NCBI GenBank assembly: GCA_017418765.1 | Contig: JAFOMV010000200.1 | Span: forward strand, 1-12,343 | DNA: 12,343 bases | Source: Ruminococcus sp. | GTDB taxonomy: Bacteria > Bacillota_A > Clostridia > Oscillospirales > Ruminococcaceae | Direction of reading: 5' to 3' | Part shown: one piece after another, positions 1 to 6,280 of the stretch | Numbering within the stretch: position 1 is the stretch's first letter | Layout: each line of letters opens with the position of its first letter | Position numbers and translations under genes: made by a program | The notes under the pieces: model-generated | The model's database searches: none | Told to the model about the DNA's origin: nothing | The model's input: the letters and a program-made list of their open reading frames with translations, nothing else

Positions 1-45
1 CTTGCCGTCGGTGTATTTCTTGATATATTCTGCAAAGTTATTCAA
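1..45 (-). CDS. 5' end of an unidentified gene, possibly a MurD-type ligase (partial)
   Basis: Only the first 15 codons are inside the window. They read (M)NNFAEYIKKYTDGK and continue past base 1 without a stop. The only possible start before an upstream in-frame TAA is a TTG whose last two bases overlap the TGA stop of the MurL-like gene (TTGA). A GGAG lies 8 nt upstream of it. The tight overlap points to translational coupling in one operon. In Xanthomonas, MurL works directly after MurD2, which adds L-Glu to UDP-MurNAc-L-Ala, so a MurD2-like ligase is a reasonable guess from context. The 15 residues alone cannot prove any family. Confidence 0.4.
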   Translation of the reverse strand, partial: MNNFAEYIKKYTDGK

Positions 46-1421
46 AGCAGACGCTCCATTTCTTTAGTAAGTATGCTCCTGAATTCCTCAGGCAGCAGAT
101 TTTCGTCATTGAATGAGCCGCAGTATTTCTTGTTGATACTGCCGATAGTCTCAGGATGATAAAGTCCCCTGTCCTTATACTCCCTGAAAAGCAAAGGAAG
201 CGGAACATCGTTTGCTTCATATTTTTCAATAGCGAGAGAAACTGCAAGGTTCACCTCGTCGATACTGCCCACACATTCAAAGGGCTTGTGCAGTGACTGT
301 CCGATAAGTTCGATGAAGTATTCCTTCATATTCTCATCGTTAAGCAGGTCCTTTCCAAATACGCTCCTCAGCTTTGAAGGCGAAAGGAACGGTGAAAGGA
401 TAAGGCACACGAACAGGCACTTAGGGCACTCTCCGCACCATATATCAGGCGATACCTTGCTACCCAGGTTGCAGCTTCTGAATACGGGCAGATACTTTTC
501 GTGGGATACGAACATCTTAGCTATCTGGAATTCAGAAAGCGGTCTGAGGAAGCTGAAATAGTATACTCCCGAGCGAAGGTATTTCTCCTCGTAGGAGTGG
601 AAATCCTGCTCGAATTCAAAGCTCTTGGAGTACTGGTGGTTAACGTCCTGACCTGCAACAGTGCTTTCATTGGCACTGGACTCATTGGAGAGAACGACGT
701 ATTTCAGTCCGTTGAGGTATGCAGTTATCTCTGCCGAAAATGCAACTATTGACGAAAACGGCGTATGACCGTTAAAATAGCCGTCGTTGTTCAGCTTGAT
801 AAGTGAACGGTCAAATTTGCGCTGAGAAATGATAAGTGCATCTTCGGAGAGACCTGCCGCCGCCACTGTTGCACTTATGGAACAGCGCTTGTTTATGGCG
901 TAACAGCGGCATTTCATACCTGCTTGCGTGAGAGTTTCGATTGTGAGTGCTGAGTCTTTGCCTCCGCCGATAGGAACGAGACAGCCGCCAAGTTCACGGT
1001 GAGACTCGTTTTTACTGCTGAAGCTTCCGACAGGAACGATGTTCACGAAGCTTTCCGAGTCGGCGGAAATGCCGTTCACGTAGAAGAATTCGCCAAGTCC
1101 CAGATAGTAAAGCTTCTTCCACCATGTTATCTGCTCACTGTCAAGCTCTCCGCATTCCACTCTCATTTCAGGGGAGCAAACTGCTTTCCAGTAACTTACA
1201 GCCTCAGCCATGCCCAGCGAGAACGCCATACGCTCAAAGATAAGGTCATCCGCCACTGTAACTCCCTCAGGTTTTGCAAATACCCATGACGGGCTGAAAT
1301 CCGCAAGTCCGGGGATGGAAAAGCTGTAGCCGATCTCTATCTGATCTGCTGTTTCATTTATAGTATATGATCTGTAGATAAATACAGGGTTTTCCGCCCT
1401 GAATTTTTCGTATTTATTCAT
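42..1421 (-). CDS. murL: MurL-like UDP-MurNAc-L-Ala-L-Glu epimerase family protein
   Basis: This 459-residue cytoplasmic protein looks like MurL, which in Xanthomonas epimerises the terminal L-Glu of UDP-MurNAc-L-Ala-L-Glu to D-Glu, replacing glutamate racemase. The N-terminal part carries the family-like stretch SYWKA (76-80) and GLGEFFYVNG (108-117). A PP-loop-like nucleotide site, PIGGGKDS, lies at 150-157. NGH (217-219), SNESSAN (245-251) and NHQYSKS (261-267) follow. Near the C-terminus Cys317 and the CxxCxxC of WCGECPKC (Cys329, 332, 335) form a likely metal site. I chose the ATG at 1421, five nt after GGAGG; a TTG one codon upstream is too close to that site. The gene lies 21 nt behind the DtxR-type gene. 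Assignment rests on remembered family motifs, so the exact substrate is inference; the PP-loop fold is the safer call. Confidence 0.68.
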   Translation of the reverse strand: MNKYEKFRAENPVFIYRSYTINETADQIEIGYSFSIPGLADFSPSWVFAKPEGVTVADDLIFERMAFSLGMAEAVSYWKAVCSPEMRVECGELDSEQITWWKKLYYLGLGEFFYVNGISADSESFVNIVPVGSFSSKNESHRELGGCLVPIGGGKDSALTIETLTQAGMKCRCYAINKRCSISATVAAAGLSEDALIISQRKFDRSLIKLNNDGYFNGHTPFSSIVAFSAEITAYLNGLKYVVLSNESSANESTVAGQDVNHQYSKSFEFEQDFHSYEEKYLRSGVYYFSFLRPLSEFQIAKMFVSHEKYLPVFRSCNLGSKVSPDIWCGECPKCLFVCLILSPFLSPSKLRSVFGKDLLNDENMKEYFIELIGQSLHKPFECVGSIDEVNLAVSLAIEKYEANDVPLPLLFREYKDRGLYHPETIGSINKKYCGSFNDENLLPEEFRSILTKEMERLL

Positions 1422-1442
1422 CAATGCCTCCGTGGATCTGTC

Positions 1443-1829
1443 TCATTCACTTTTATTTTCACCTGATATAGACAGATAATGTTCTTTCAGCAGTCTGAAT
1501 GTAGCAGGAGAAAGGTCATGTTCCACTTTACAGGCATCCTCAGCCGCAGTATCACGGTCAACTCCGAGGAACTCAAAGAATGCAGAAAGTATCTCATGTC
1601 GGTCATAGATACGCTCAGCTACTTCAAGACCGCTGTCGGTAAGACGGATATGGTTATCATTATCAACAGTTACGAGCCCTTCATCCTTCATTTTTTTCAG
1701 AATGATGGAAACAGTGGGACGGGAATATCCCAGATATGAGCAGATGTCGATAGCATGGACATCAGGCTGCTTCTTTGAAAGAATAAGTATAGTTTCAAGA
1801 TAGTTTTCTACTGCTTCTGTAATAGCCAT
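1443..1829 (-). CDS. DtxR/MntR-family metal-dependent transcriptional regulator
   Basis: A 128-residue regulator, close in length to the MntR type without the SH3-like third domain. Residues 1-64 form the winged helix, with recognition helix around GYSRPTVSIILKKM (34-47); residues 68-120 form the dimerisation and metal domain. Aligned by eye to MntR and DtxR, the metal-site positions hold Asn9, Glu12, His78, Cys100, Glu103 and His104. Cys100 matches the Cys of iron-sensing DtxR/IdeR rather than the Glu of MntR, while Asn9 replaces MntR Asp8 or DtxR Met10. Metal preference is therefore unclear. The ATG at 1829 has AAGGAG seven nt upstream; an ATG 13 codons earlier has no such site. It is the first gene of an operon with the MurL-like gene and probably controls its own promoter. 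Confidence 0.85.
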   Translation of the reverse strand: MAITEAVENYLETILILSKKQPDVHAIDICSYLGYSRPTVSIILKKMKDEGLVTVDNDNHIRLTDSGLEVAERIYDRHEILSAFFEFLGVDRDTAAEDACKVEHDLSPATFRLLKEHYLSISGENKSE

Positions 1830-1884
1830 ACGGATTCTCCTTTTCAGGTAAAATATATACTGCACCAACGTTATAAACGGCAGT

Positions 1885-1905
1885 GTATAATTAGTGGTAT
1901 TATAC
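1885..1905. promoter_or_regulatory. Perfect 7-7-7 palindrome, candidate operator of the DtxR-type gene
   Basis: GTATAAT (1885-1891) and ATTATAC (1899-1905) are exact inverse complements separated by seven bases. The element starts one base downstream of the minus-strand -10 box and covers the expected transcription start. A bound dimer there would block initiation, the usual layout for autoregulation. Its length and AT-rich arms suit a DtxR/MntR-type site, but it is not the classical DtxR box. Confidence 0.5.
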
Positions 1906-1906
1906 T

Positions 1907-1935
1907 ATTATATCATACCGCTTACGAAATTACAA
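1907..1935 (-). promoter_or_regulatory. Sigma-A-type promoter of the DtxR-murL operon
   Basis: On the minus strand, TTGTAA (1935-1930) is followed after exactly 17 bases by TATAAT (1912-1907). A TG one base before the -10 box gives an extended -10. Transcription would begin near 1900, leaving a leader of about 70 nt before the start codon at 1829. Confidence 0.75.
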
Positions 1936-1990
1936 CCACTTTTCAGCAAAAAAATCAAAAACATCACATTGTGTTTTTTTGATCCAGTGC

Positions 1991-2019
1991 TTTACAAATC
2001 CTTCAAAATATAGTATAAT
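1991..2019 (+). promoter_or_regulatory. Sigma-A-type promoter of thrH
   Basis: TTTACA (1991-1996), a 17-base spacer and a perfect TATAAT (2014-2019). The expected start is near 2026, giving a leader of about 90 nt. It diverges from the DtxR promoter, with about 55 bases between the two -35 boxes. Confidence 0.75.
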
Positions 2020-2025
2020 CATAAC

Positions 2026-2116
2026 TGAGGCTTTTTGATATCGTTCATGGCATATTCCATGAGCACCTCCCCTCTCTTTTCGTAAGAGCGGGATCATTTT
2101 TATCGGAGGAAAAATT
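2026..2116 (+). promoter_or_regulatory. Structured 5' leader of thrH
   Basis: The leader holds a hairpin, TCATGG (2045-2050) with CCATGA (2057-2062), extended outward by a G-U and a G-C pair, and a smaller one, CTCTT with AAGAG, near 2074-2088. CCTCC at 2066-2070 could pair with the thrH ribosome-binding site GGAGG at 2105-2109. A 12-codon mini-ORF (2047-2085) reads MAYSMSTSPLFS, with four Ser and one Thr, but has no convincing ribosome-binding site. I recognise no known riboswitch class. Confidence 0.3.
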
Positions 2117-2722
2117 ATGTACATTACTTGTCTCGACCTTGAAGGTGTTCTCGTACCCGAAATATGGATAGCTTTTGCTGAAGCAAGCGGTATTCCCGAA
2201 CTGAAGAAGACTACCCGTGATGAGCCTGATTACGACAAGCTCATGAACTGGCGTTTAGGAATTCTCAAGGAGCACGGTCTCGGTCTGAAAGAAATACAGG
2301 ACACTATCGCTAAGATAGACCCTATCCCCGGCGCTAAGGAATTCCTTGATGAACTTCGTTCACTTTGTCAGGTCATCATCATCAGCGATACTTTCTCACA
2401 GTTTGCAACTCCTCTTATGAAGAAGCTGGGCTGGCCTACGATCTTCTGCAATTCACTGGAGGTTGCTGAAAGCGGTGAGATCACAGGCTTCAAGATGCGC
2501 TGTGAACAGTCTAAGCTCACCACTGTAAAGGCTCTCCAGTCCATCGGCTATGAGACTATCGCAAGCGGTGACAGCTACAATGACCTCGGTATGATCAAGG
2601 CAAGCAAGGCAGGTTTCCTCTTTAAGAGCACTGACCAGATAAAAGCTGATAACCCACAGCTCCCTGCTTTTGAGACATATGATGAGCTTCTCAATGCTAT
2701 AAAGGCTGAGATAAGCAAATAA
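2117..2722 (+). CDS. thrH: ThrH: phosphoserine phosphatase / homoserine phosphotransferase
   Basis: This 201-residue HAD-superfamily enzyme closely follows Pseudomonas aeruginosa ThrH (about 205 residues), which dephosphorylates phosphoserine and can transfer the phosphoryl group to homoserine, linking serine and threonine synthesis. The N-terminal signature CLDLEGVLVPEIWIAFAE (5-22) is nearly identical to my memory of ThrH. HAD motif I is D7-L-E9 instead of DxD, typical of the SerB/ThrH group. Motif II is Ser90 in IISDTF, motif III a Lys at 133, and motif IV GDSYND (151-156). The start ATG lies seven nt after GGAGG. It is transcribed alone, from its own promoter to a strong terminator. Which of the two activities dominates here cannot be told from sequence. 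Confidence 0.92.
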   Translation: MYITCLDLEGVLVPEIWIAFAEASGIPELKKTTRDEPDYDKLMNWRLGILKEHGLGLKEIQDTIAKIDPIPGAKEFLDELRSLCQVIIISDTFSQFATPLMKKLGWPTIFCNSLEVAESGEITGFKMRCEQSKLTTVKALQSIGYETIASGDSYNDLGMIKASKAGFLFKSTDQIKADNPQLPAFETYDELLNAIKAEISK

Positions 2723-2744
2723 ATATTATAGGCAATGCATTTTC

Positions 2745-2794
2745 AGTTCCTGACAGGACGCTCTGTTAATAAGCGTTATGTCAGGGACTTTTTT
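2745..2794 (+). terminator. Intrinsic terminator of thrH
   Basis: AGTTCCTGAC (2745-2754) pairs with GTCAGGGACT (2780-2789), one G-U pair included. An inner stem ACGCT/AGCGT stacks on top, and a run of six T follows the outer stem. Confidence 0.85.
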
Positions 2795-2828
2795 GCGTTT
2801 AACACAATTCTGACCGAAAAACTATCAG

Positions 2829-2874
2829 GGCAATACCGCACAAAGTTGTCAGGCGGGCTTTGTGCGGTGTTGCC
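2829..2874. repeat. Long near-perfect palindrome, dispersed REP/MITE-like element
   Basis: Two 17-base arms, 2829-2845 and 2858-2874, are inverse complements except for one G-T position, around a 12-base centre. The arms have the core CCGCACAAAG. No T-run follows on the plus strand, and on the minus strand a TTTTT comes only after several bases, so it is not a normal terminator. It sits between the thrH terminator and the ABC promoter and resembles the short GC-rich palindromes scattered in gut Clostridia genomes. Confidence 0.55.
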
Positions 2875-2917
2875 TTAAGTTGCGTTAGTCTACCATATGG
2901 CAATAATAACAAAACCT

Positions 2918-2940
2918 TAAATAGGTATAATCACTATTTA
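2918..2940. repeat. AT-rich 7+7 bp inverted repeat enclosing a TATAAT
   Basis: TAAATAG (2918-2924) and CTATTTA (2934-2940) are exact inverse complements around nine bases containing TATAAT (2926-2931). There is no good -35 box at the right distance. It could be a regulator site upstream of the ABC promoter, or chance in AT-rich DNA. Confidence 0.3.
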
Positions 2941-2995
2941 TATCAGTTATTAGATTCTAACATTCTGTCATTTATACAAATATTCTTCAAGCCTA

Positions 2996-3024
2996 TTGAC
3001 TTCGACATATGAATGGTGTAACAT
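2996..3024 (+). promoter_or_regulatory. Promoter of the ABC exporter operon
   Basis: TTGACT (2996-3001), a 17-base spacer and TAACAT (3019-3024). The -35 is near consensus and the -10 weaker, as expected for a regulated promoter. The start would be near 3031, about 45 nt before the ATPase start codon. Confidence 0.6.
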
Positions 3025-3045
3025 ATGAATAGACGTTCATATGTC
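3004..3045. promoter_or_regulatory. Three-copy CATATGAA repeat over the ABC promoter, candidate operator
   Basis: GACATATGAAT (3004-3014), AACATATGAAT (3020-3030) and the inverted copy GTTCATATGTC (3035-3045) cover the spacer, the -10 box and the transcription start. Copies two and three form a 24-base palindrome with nine perfectly paired bases per arm. Copies one and three form a larger inverted pair. This is the pattern expected for a dimeric repressor such as a TetR or MarR protein. No such regulator gene lies beside the operon in this window. Confidence 0.55.
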
Positions 3046-3075
3046 TGCTTAAAATCAATTATGGGAGGATATGTT

Positions 3076-3774
3076 ATGTATCTTGAACTTGAAAATATCA
3101 GAAAGTCCTTCGGTGAAGGCGAAAACAAGAACGAAGTCCTGAAAGGTATATCCTGCGGCGTGGAAAAAGGCCACATCTGCGTCCTTCTCGGACCGTCAGG
3201 CTCAGGCAAATCAACTCTGCTCAACATCATCGGCGGTATAGACAGCGCTGACAGCGGCTCAGTAATAATCGACGGCGAAAAGGTAGAGAACATGAACGAA
3301 AGACAGCTTTCACTCTACCGTAGAAAACACATCGGCTATGTTTTTCAGTCCTACAATCTCATCCCTAACCTGACCGTCAAGGAAAATATCGAAGTCGGTG
3401 CGTATCTCAGCGACTCGCCCCTTGAACTGGATGACCTGATGAAAACTCTCGGCCTGTGGGAACACAAGGATAAGATTCCATCACAGCTTTCCGGCGGTCA
3501 GCAGCAGCGTACCGCTATCGGACGTGCGATAATCAAAAATCCTGATGTTCTGCTCTGTGATGAGCCTACAGGCGCTCTCGACTACAACACATCCAAGGAG
3601 ATACTAAAGCTTATTGAAGATGTCAACCAAAAGTTCGGAAACACCATTATAATCGTAACACATAATGACGCTATCAAGCTTATGGCAGATCAGGTAATAA
3701 AATTCCGTGACGGCAATATCAGGAAGAATACCCTGAATGAGAAAAAGATCCCTGCCGCTGAGCTTGAATGGTAA
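3076..3774 (+). CDS. ABC transporter ATP-binding protein, MacB/LolD type
   Basis: A 232-residue ATPase that powers the permease encoded next. All ABC motifs are intact: Walker A GPSGSGKST (39-47), Q-loop Gln91 in FQSYNLIPNLT, signature LSGGQQQR (138-145), Walker B VLLCDEP with Asp162 and Glu163, and switch His196. The sequence after the Q-loop and the signature LSGGQQQR are typical of the MacB/LolD/FtsE group, which serves FtsX-fold permeases. The ATG at 3076 lies seven nt after GGAGG; an ATG 17 codons upstream lies in the promoter's -10 region and is unlikely to be used. The stop is 11 nt before the permease start, with the next GGAGG between them. Substrate is unknown; peptides, lipids or antimicrobials are usual for the group. 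Confidence 0.93.
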   Translation: MYLELENIRKSFGEGENKNEVLKGISCGVEKGHICVLLGPSGSGKSTLLNIIGGIDSADSGSVIIDGEKVENMNERQLSLYRRKHIGYVFQSYNLIPNLTVKENIEVGAYLSDSPLELDDLMKTLGLWEHKDKIPSQLSGGQQQRTAIGRAIIKNPDVLLCDEPTGALDYNTSKEILKLIEDVNQKFGNTIIIVTHNDAIKLMADQVIKFRDGNIRKNTLNEKKIPAAELEW

Positions 3775-3785
3775 GGAGGAGCATT

Positions 3786-6026
3786 ATGAAAAATCCGCTT
3801 ATGAAAAGACTTCCGAGGGAACTCCGCTCGGATATCGGAAAATACATCGCACTTTTTCTCTTTCTTACACTTGCTATCGGCTTTGTTTCGGGGTTTCTCG
3901 TTGCCGACAACAGTATGAAAATATCCTATGACAAGAGCTTCGACAAATACAATGTGGAACACGGTCACTTCATCCTCAAAGATGAGGCTGATGCTGAAAT
4001 GCTCAATGATATCGAGGATGAATTTGACGTTACGATATATCCTCTGACCTACAGGAACAAGGAAAACTCCGAGGGACATACGATCAGGATCTACCCTCCC
4101 CGTGAGGATATAAACCGTGCAGACATCATGGAAGGCTCACTCCCCGAAAAGGATGACGAGATAGCCATTGACCGTCTTTACGCTGAAAATAATGATATCT
4201 CTACAGGCGATACATTTACTGTTGCCGACAAAGACTACACTGTAAGCGGTTTTATAGCACTCACTGATTACAGTGCTCTTTTCAAGAACAACTCCGATAT
4301 GATGTTCGATGCTAATAAATTCACTGTCGCACTTGTAACTAAAAATGAATTCGATGATCTTTCCGAAGCTGGCACAGAATACTGCTATGCATGGAGAAAC
4401 AGCGATAATTCCCTCAGTGATGACAAACAGAAAGACAAGGCTGACGATATCGTGAAGTATATCGCCGAACGTGCTGTCCTCACCGATTTTGTGTGCCGTC
4501 CCGATAATCAGGCTATAATGTTTACAGGCAACGATATGGGCGGTGACAAGGTAATGGTACAGACTCTCCTTTATATCGTGATGGTAGTCATAGCATTCGC
4601 ATTTGCAGTTACAACCAAAAGCACCATTGAACAGGAAGCACCTGTTATAGGAACTCTCCGTGCTTCGGGATACACACGCAGCGAGATCCTTTTCCACTAC
4701 CTTGCTATCCCCGTTGTGGTAACTCTCATCGCCGCTGTTGCAGGCAATATCATAGGCTACACCGCAATGAAGAACCTTGTAACAACTATGTACTACCACA
4801 GCTACTCACTCACTGCATATAAGACCATATGGAATGCTGATGCTTTCATCAGAACTACCGTTGTACCCCTGCTTATAATATTCCTTATCAATTTCCTTAT
4901 CATCAGCTCATCGCTTTCCATCAGCCCTCTGCAATTCCTGCGCCGTGACCTGAGCAAGCGTCACAGAAAAAAGGCTGTAAAGCTGCCGGAATGGAAATTT
5001 CTCACCCGTTTCCGTACAAGAGTAGTTCTTCAAAATATGCCTGCTTATCTCACACTTTTCTTCGGCATTTTCTTTGCAAGCGTACTTCTTCTTTTCGGTA
5101 TAATGTTCACTCCCCTGCTGAAAAACTTCAAGTCAGAGATACAGCAGTCGAAACTATCAGAATACCAGTACATACTGAAAGCCCCTGTTGAGACTGAAAA
5201 CGAAAAAGCTGAAAAATACTGTGTACGCACTCTCAACAACACCTCTGACGAGGAAATAACCGTATACGGCATAAATAAAAGCTCCGATTATCTTACTGAC
5301 CTCAGCTTCAGCAATGATGAAATATACCTTTCTGACGGATTTATGGAAAAGTATAGTATAAAGGACGGCGATAAGATAACTCTACATGACAAATACAGCC
5401 ACGAGGAATATGAATTCACTGTAAAGGGGCAGTATCACTATCCCGCTACGCTTTGCGTTTTCATGAGCCGTGAACACTTCAATGACATTTTCGATAATGA
5501 CGAGGACTACTTCACAGGCTATTTTTCAAACAAAAAGCTTGACGATATTGACGAAAACTTCATTGCAAGCACGATAACCGAGCATGACCTTACCATCATG
5601 GCTGACCAGCTTGAGGACTCGATGGGACTTATTTTCCCGTTTTTCGGCGGATTCGGTATAATTATATTTGTGCTTATGATGTATCTGCTGGCAAAGCTCA
5701 TCATAGAGAAAAACGCTTCCTCAATCTCAATGATAAAGATACTGGGCTACTCAAACGGTGAGGCTTCAAAGCTATATAATCATGCTACAGCTATCGTTGT
5801 AATAGTGTCGCTGCTGCTTTCTGTAGTTCTCGGAAGCAGTGCTATCAGAGTAATATACTACACAATGATGAAGGAATATCCCGGCTGGCTCACTTTCTAC
5901 CTTGCCCCCTGGGGATTTCCTCTGCTGATAGGCATAGGTATTATCTGCTTTGTGCTTGTAACCCTGATACTCAACAAAAAGATAAAGAAGATACCGCTTT
6001 CACAGGCACTCAAAAACATGGAATAA
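3786..6026 (+). CDS. ABC transporter permease with two FtsX-like domains
   Basis: This 746-residue membrane protein has one N-terminal membrane segment (about 20-40), an extracytoplasmic domain of about 215 residues, three segments (258-278, 305-327, 357-378), a basic cytoplasmic linker, then a second copy of the layout: segment 420-444, extracytoplasmic domain 445-615, and segments 617-640, 667-690 and 706-729. Such eight-segment double-FtsX permeases pair with MacB/LolD-type ATPases and work by mechanotransmission or extrusion rather than channel transport. The coupling-helix regions contain IGTLRASGYTRSE (288-300) and ISMIKILGYSNGEA (647-660). The ATG at 3786 follows GGAGG by six nt; an upstream ATG overlaps the ATPase end and lacks a site. 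Substrate cannot be inferred. Confidence 0.9.
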   Translation: MKNPLMKRLPRELRSDIGKYIALFLFLTLAIGFVSGFLVADNSMKISYDKSFDKYNVEHGHFILKDEADAEMLNDIEDEFDVTIYPLTYRNKENSEGHTIRIYPPREDINRADIMEGSLPEKDDEIAIDRLYAENNDISTGDTFTVADKDYTVSGFIALTDYSALFKNNSDMMFDANKFTVALVTKNEFDDLSEAGTEYCYAWRNSDNSLSDDKQKDKADDIVKYIAERAVLTDFVCRPDNQAIMFTGNDMGGDKVMVQTLLYIVMVVIAFAFAVTTKSTIEQEAPVIGTLRASGYTRSEILFHYLAIPVVVTLIAAVAGNIIGYTAMKNLVTTMYYHSYSLTAYKTIWNADAFIRTTVVPLLIIFLINFLIISSSLSISPLQFLRRDLSKRHRKKAVKLPEWKFLTRFRTRVVLQNMPAYLTLFFGIFFASVLLLFGIMFTPLLKNFKSEIQQSKLSEYQYILKAPVETENEKAEKYCVRTLNNTSDEEITVYGINKSSDYLTDLSFSNDEIYLSDGFMEKYSIKDGDKITLHDKYSHEEYEFTVKGQYHYPATLCVFMSREHFNDIFDNDEDYFTGYFSNKKLDDIDENFIASTITEHDLTIMADQLEDSMGLIFPFFGGFGIIIFVLMMYLLAKLIIEKNASSISMIKILGYSNGEASKLYNHATAIVVIVSLLLSVVLGSSAIRVIYYTMMKEYPGWLTFYLAPWGFPLLIGIGIICFVLVTLILNKKIKKIPLSQALKNME

Positions 6027-6031
6027 AATTC

Positions 6032-6066
6032 AAGGGACGCATAGTTTGTATGTGCGTCCCTTTATT
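6032..6066 (+). terminator. Terminator of the ABC operon
   Basis: AAGGGACGCA (6032-6041) pairs perfectly with TGCGTCCCTT (6053-6062) around 11 bases, starting five nt after the permease stop. The tail TTTATTATTA is only moderately T-rich, so termination may be partial. Confidence 0.7.
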
Positions 6067-6243
6067 ATTATGAAATGAGAGTTTAAGTTTTCATGGGCGG
6101 TTATGGCGATATTTGGGGGCGCACACTGTGCGCCCCTACAAATGCGGCTCATTTTAAATAAAGCAAGGACCGCCAAAGGCGACCCCTACAAAAATGGACA
6201 TTATCGATTCAGATACGTCCGCAAAGCGGACACAGCAATTACA
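6067..6243. repeat. Gene-free stretch with three small GC-rich hairpins (REP-like cluster)
   Basis: I see no gene here. GGGGCGCACA (6116-6125) and TGTGCGCCCC (6127-6136) form a 10-bp palindrome followed by TACAAA. CGCC-aaa-GGCG (6171-6181) is followed by ACCCCTACAAAAA. GTCCGC-aaa-GCGGAC spans 6217-6231. The first two share the trailing CCCCTACAAA, seen as a direct repeat. Hairpins ending in CCCCTACAAA are a common dispersed intergenic element in gut Clostridia, stated from general memory. The cluster lies between convergent operons, where such elements usually collect. Confidence 0.5.
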
Positions 6244-6274
6244 CAAAAATAGCGGATGACCTGAAGTCATCCGC
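6244..6274 (-). terminator. Terminator of the ftsEX-M23-ctp operon
   Basis: GCGGATGAC (6252-6260) and GTCATCCGC (6266-6274) form a perfect 9-bp stem with a five-base loop. On the minus strand it is followed by TATTTTTG. It starts six nt after the stop codon of the protease gene. On the plus strand CTTTT follows, so it may also stop transcription from the convergent ABC operon. Confidence 0.8.
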
Positions 6275-6280
6275 CTTTTA

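Noticed and set aside
1954..1983. A/T-rich imperfect inverted repeat between the divergent promoters
   Set aside because: The match depends on A and T runs with a mismatch; such symmetry is expected by chance in AT-rich intergenic DNA.
2026..2116. Known riboswitch or T-box before thrH
   Set aside because: The leader is too short for a T-box and I see no conserved riboswitch core.
1930..2124. 64-residue minus-strand open frame in the divergent promoter region
   Set aside because: It overlaps both promoters and the thrH leader and shows no protein-like features.
4137..4799. 220-residue minus-strand open frame inside the ABC permease gene
   Set aside because: The plus-strand permease is a clear family member with a good start; the antisense frame has odd composition and no recognisable motif.
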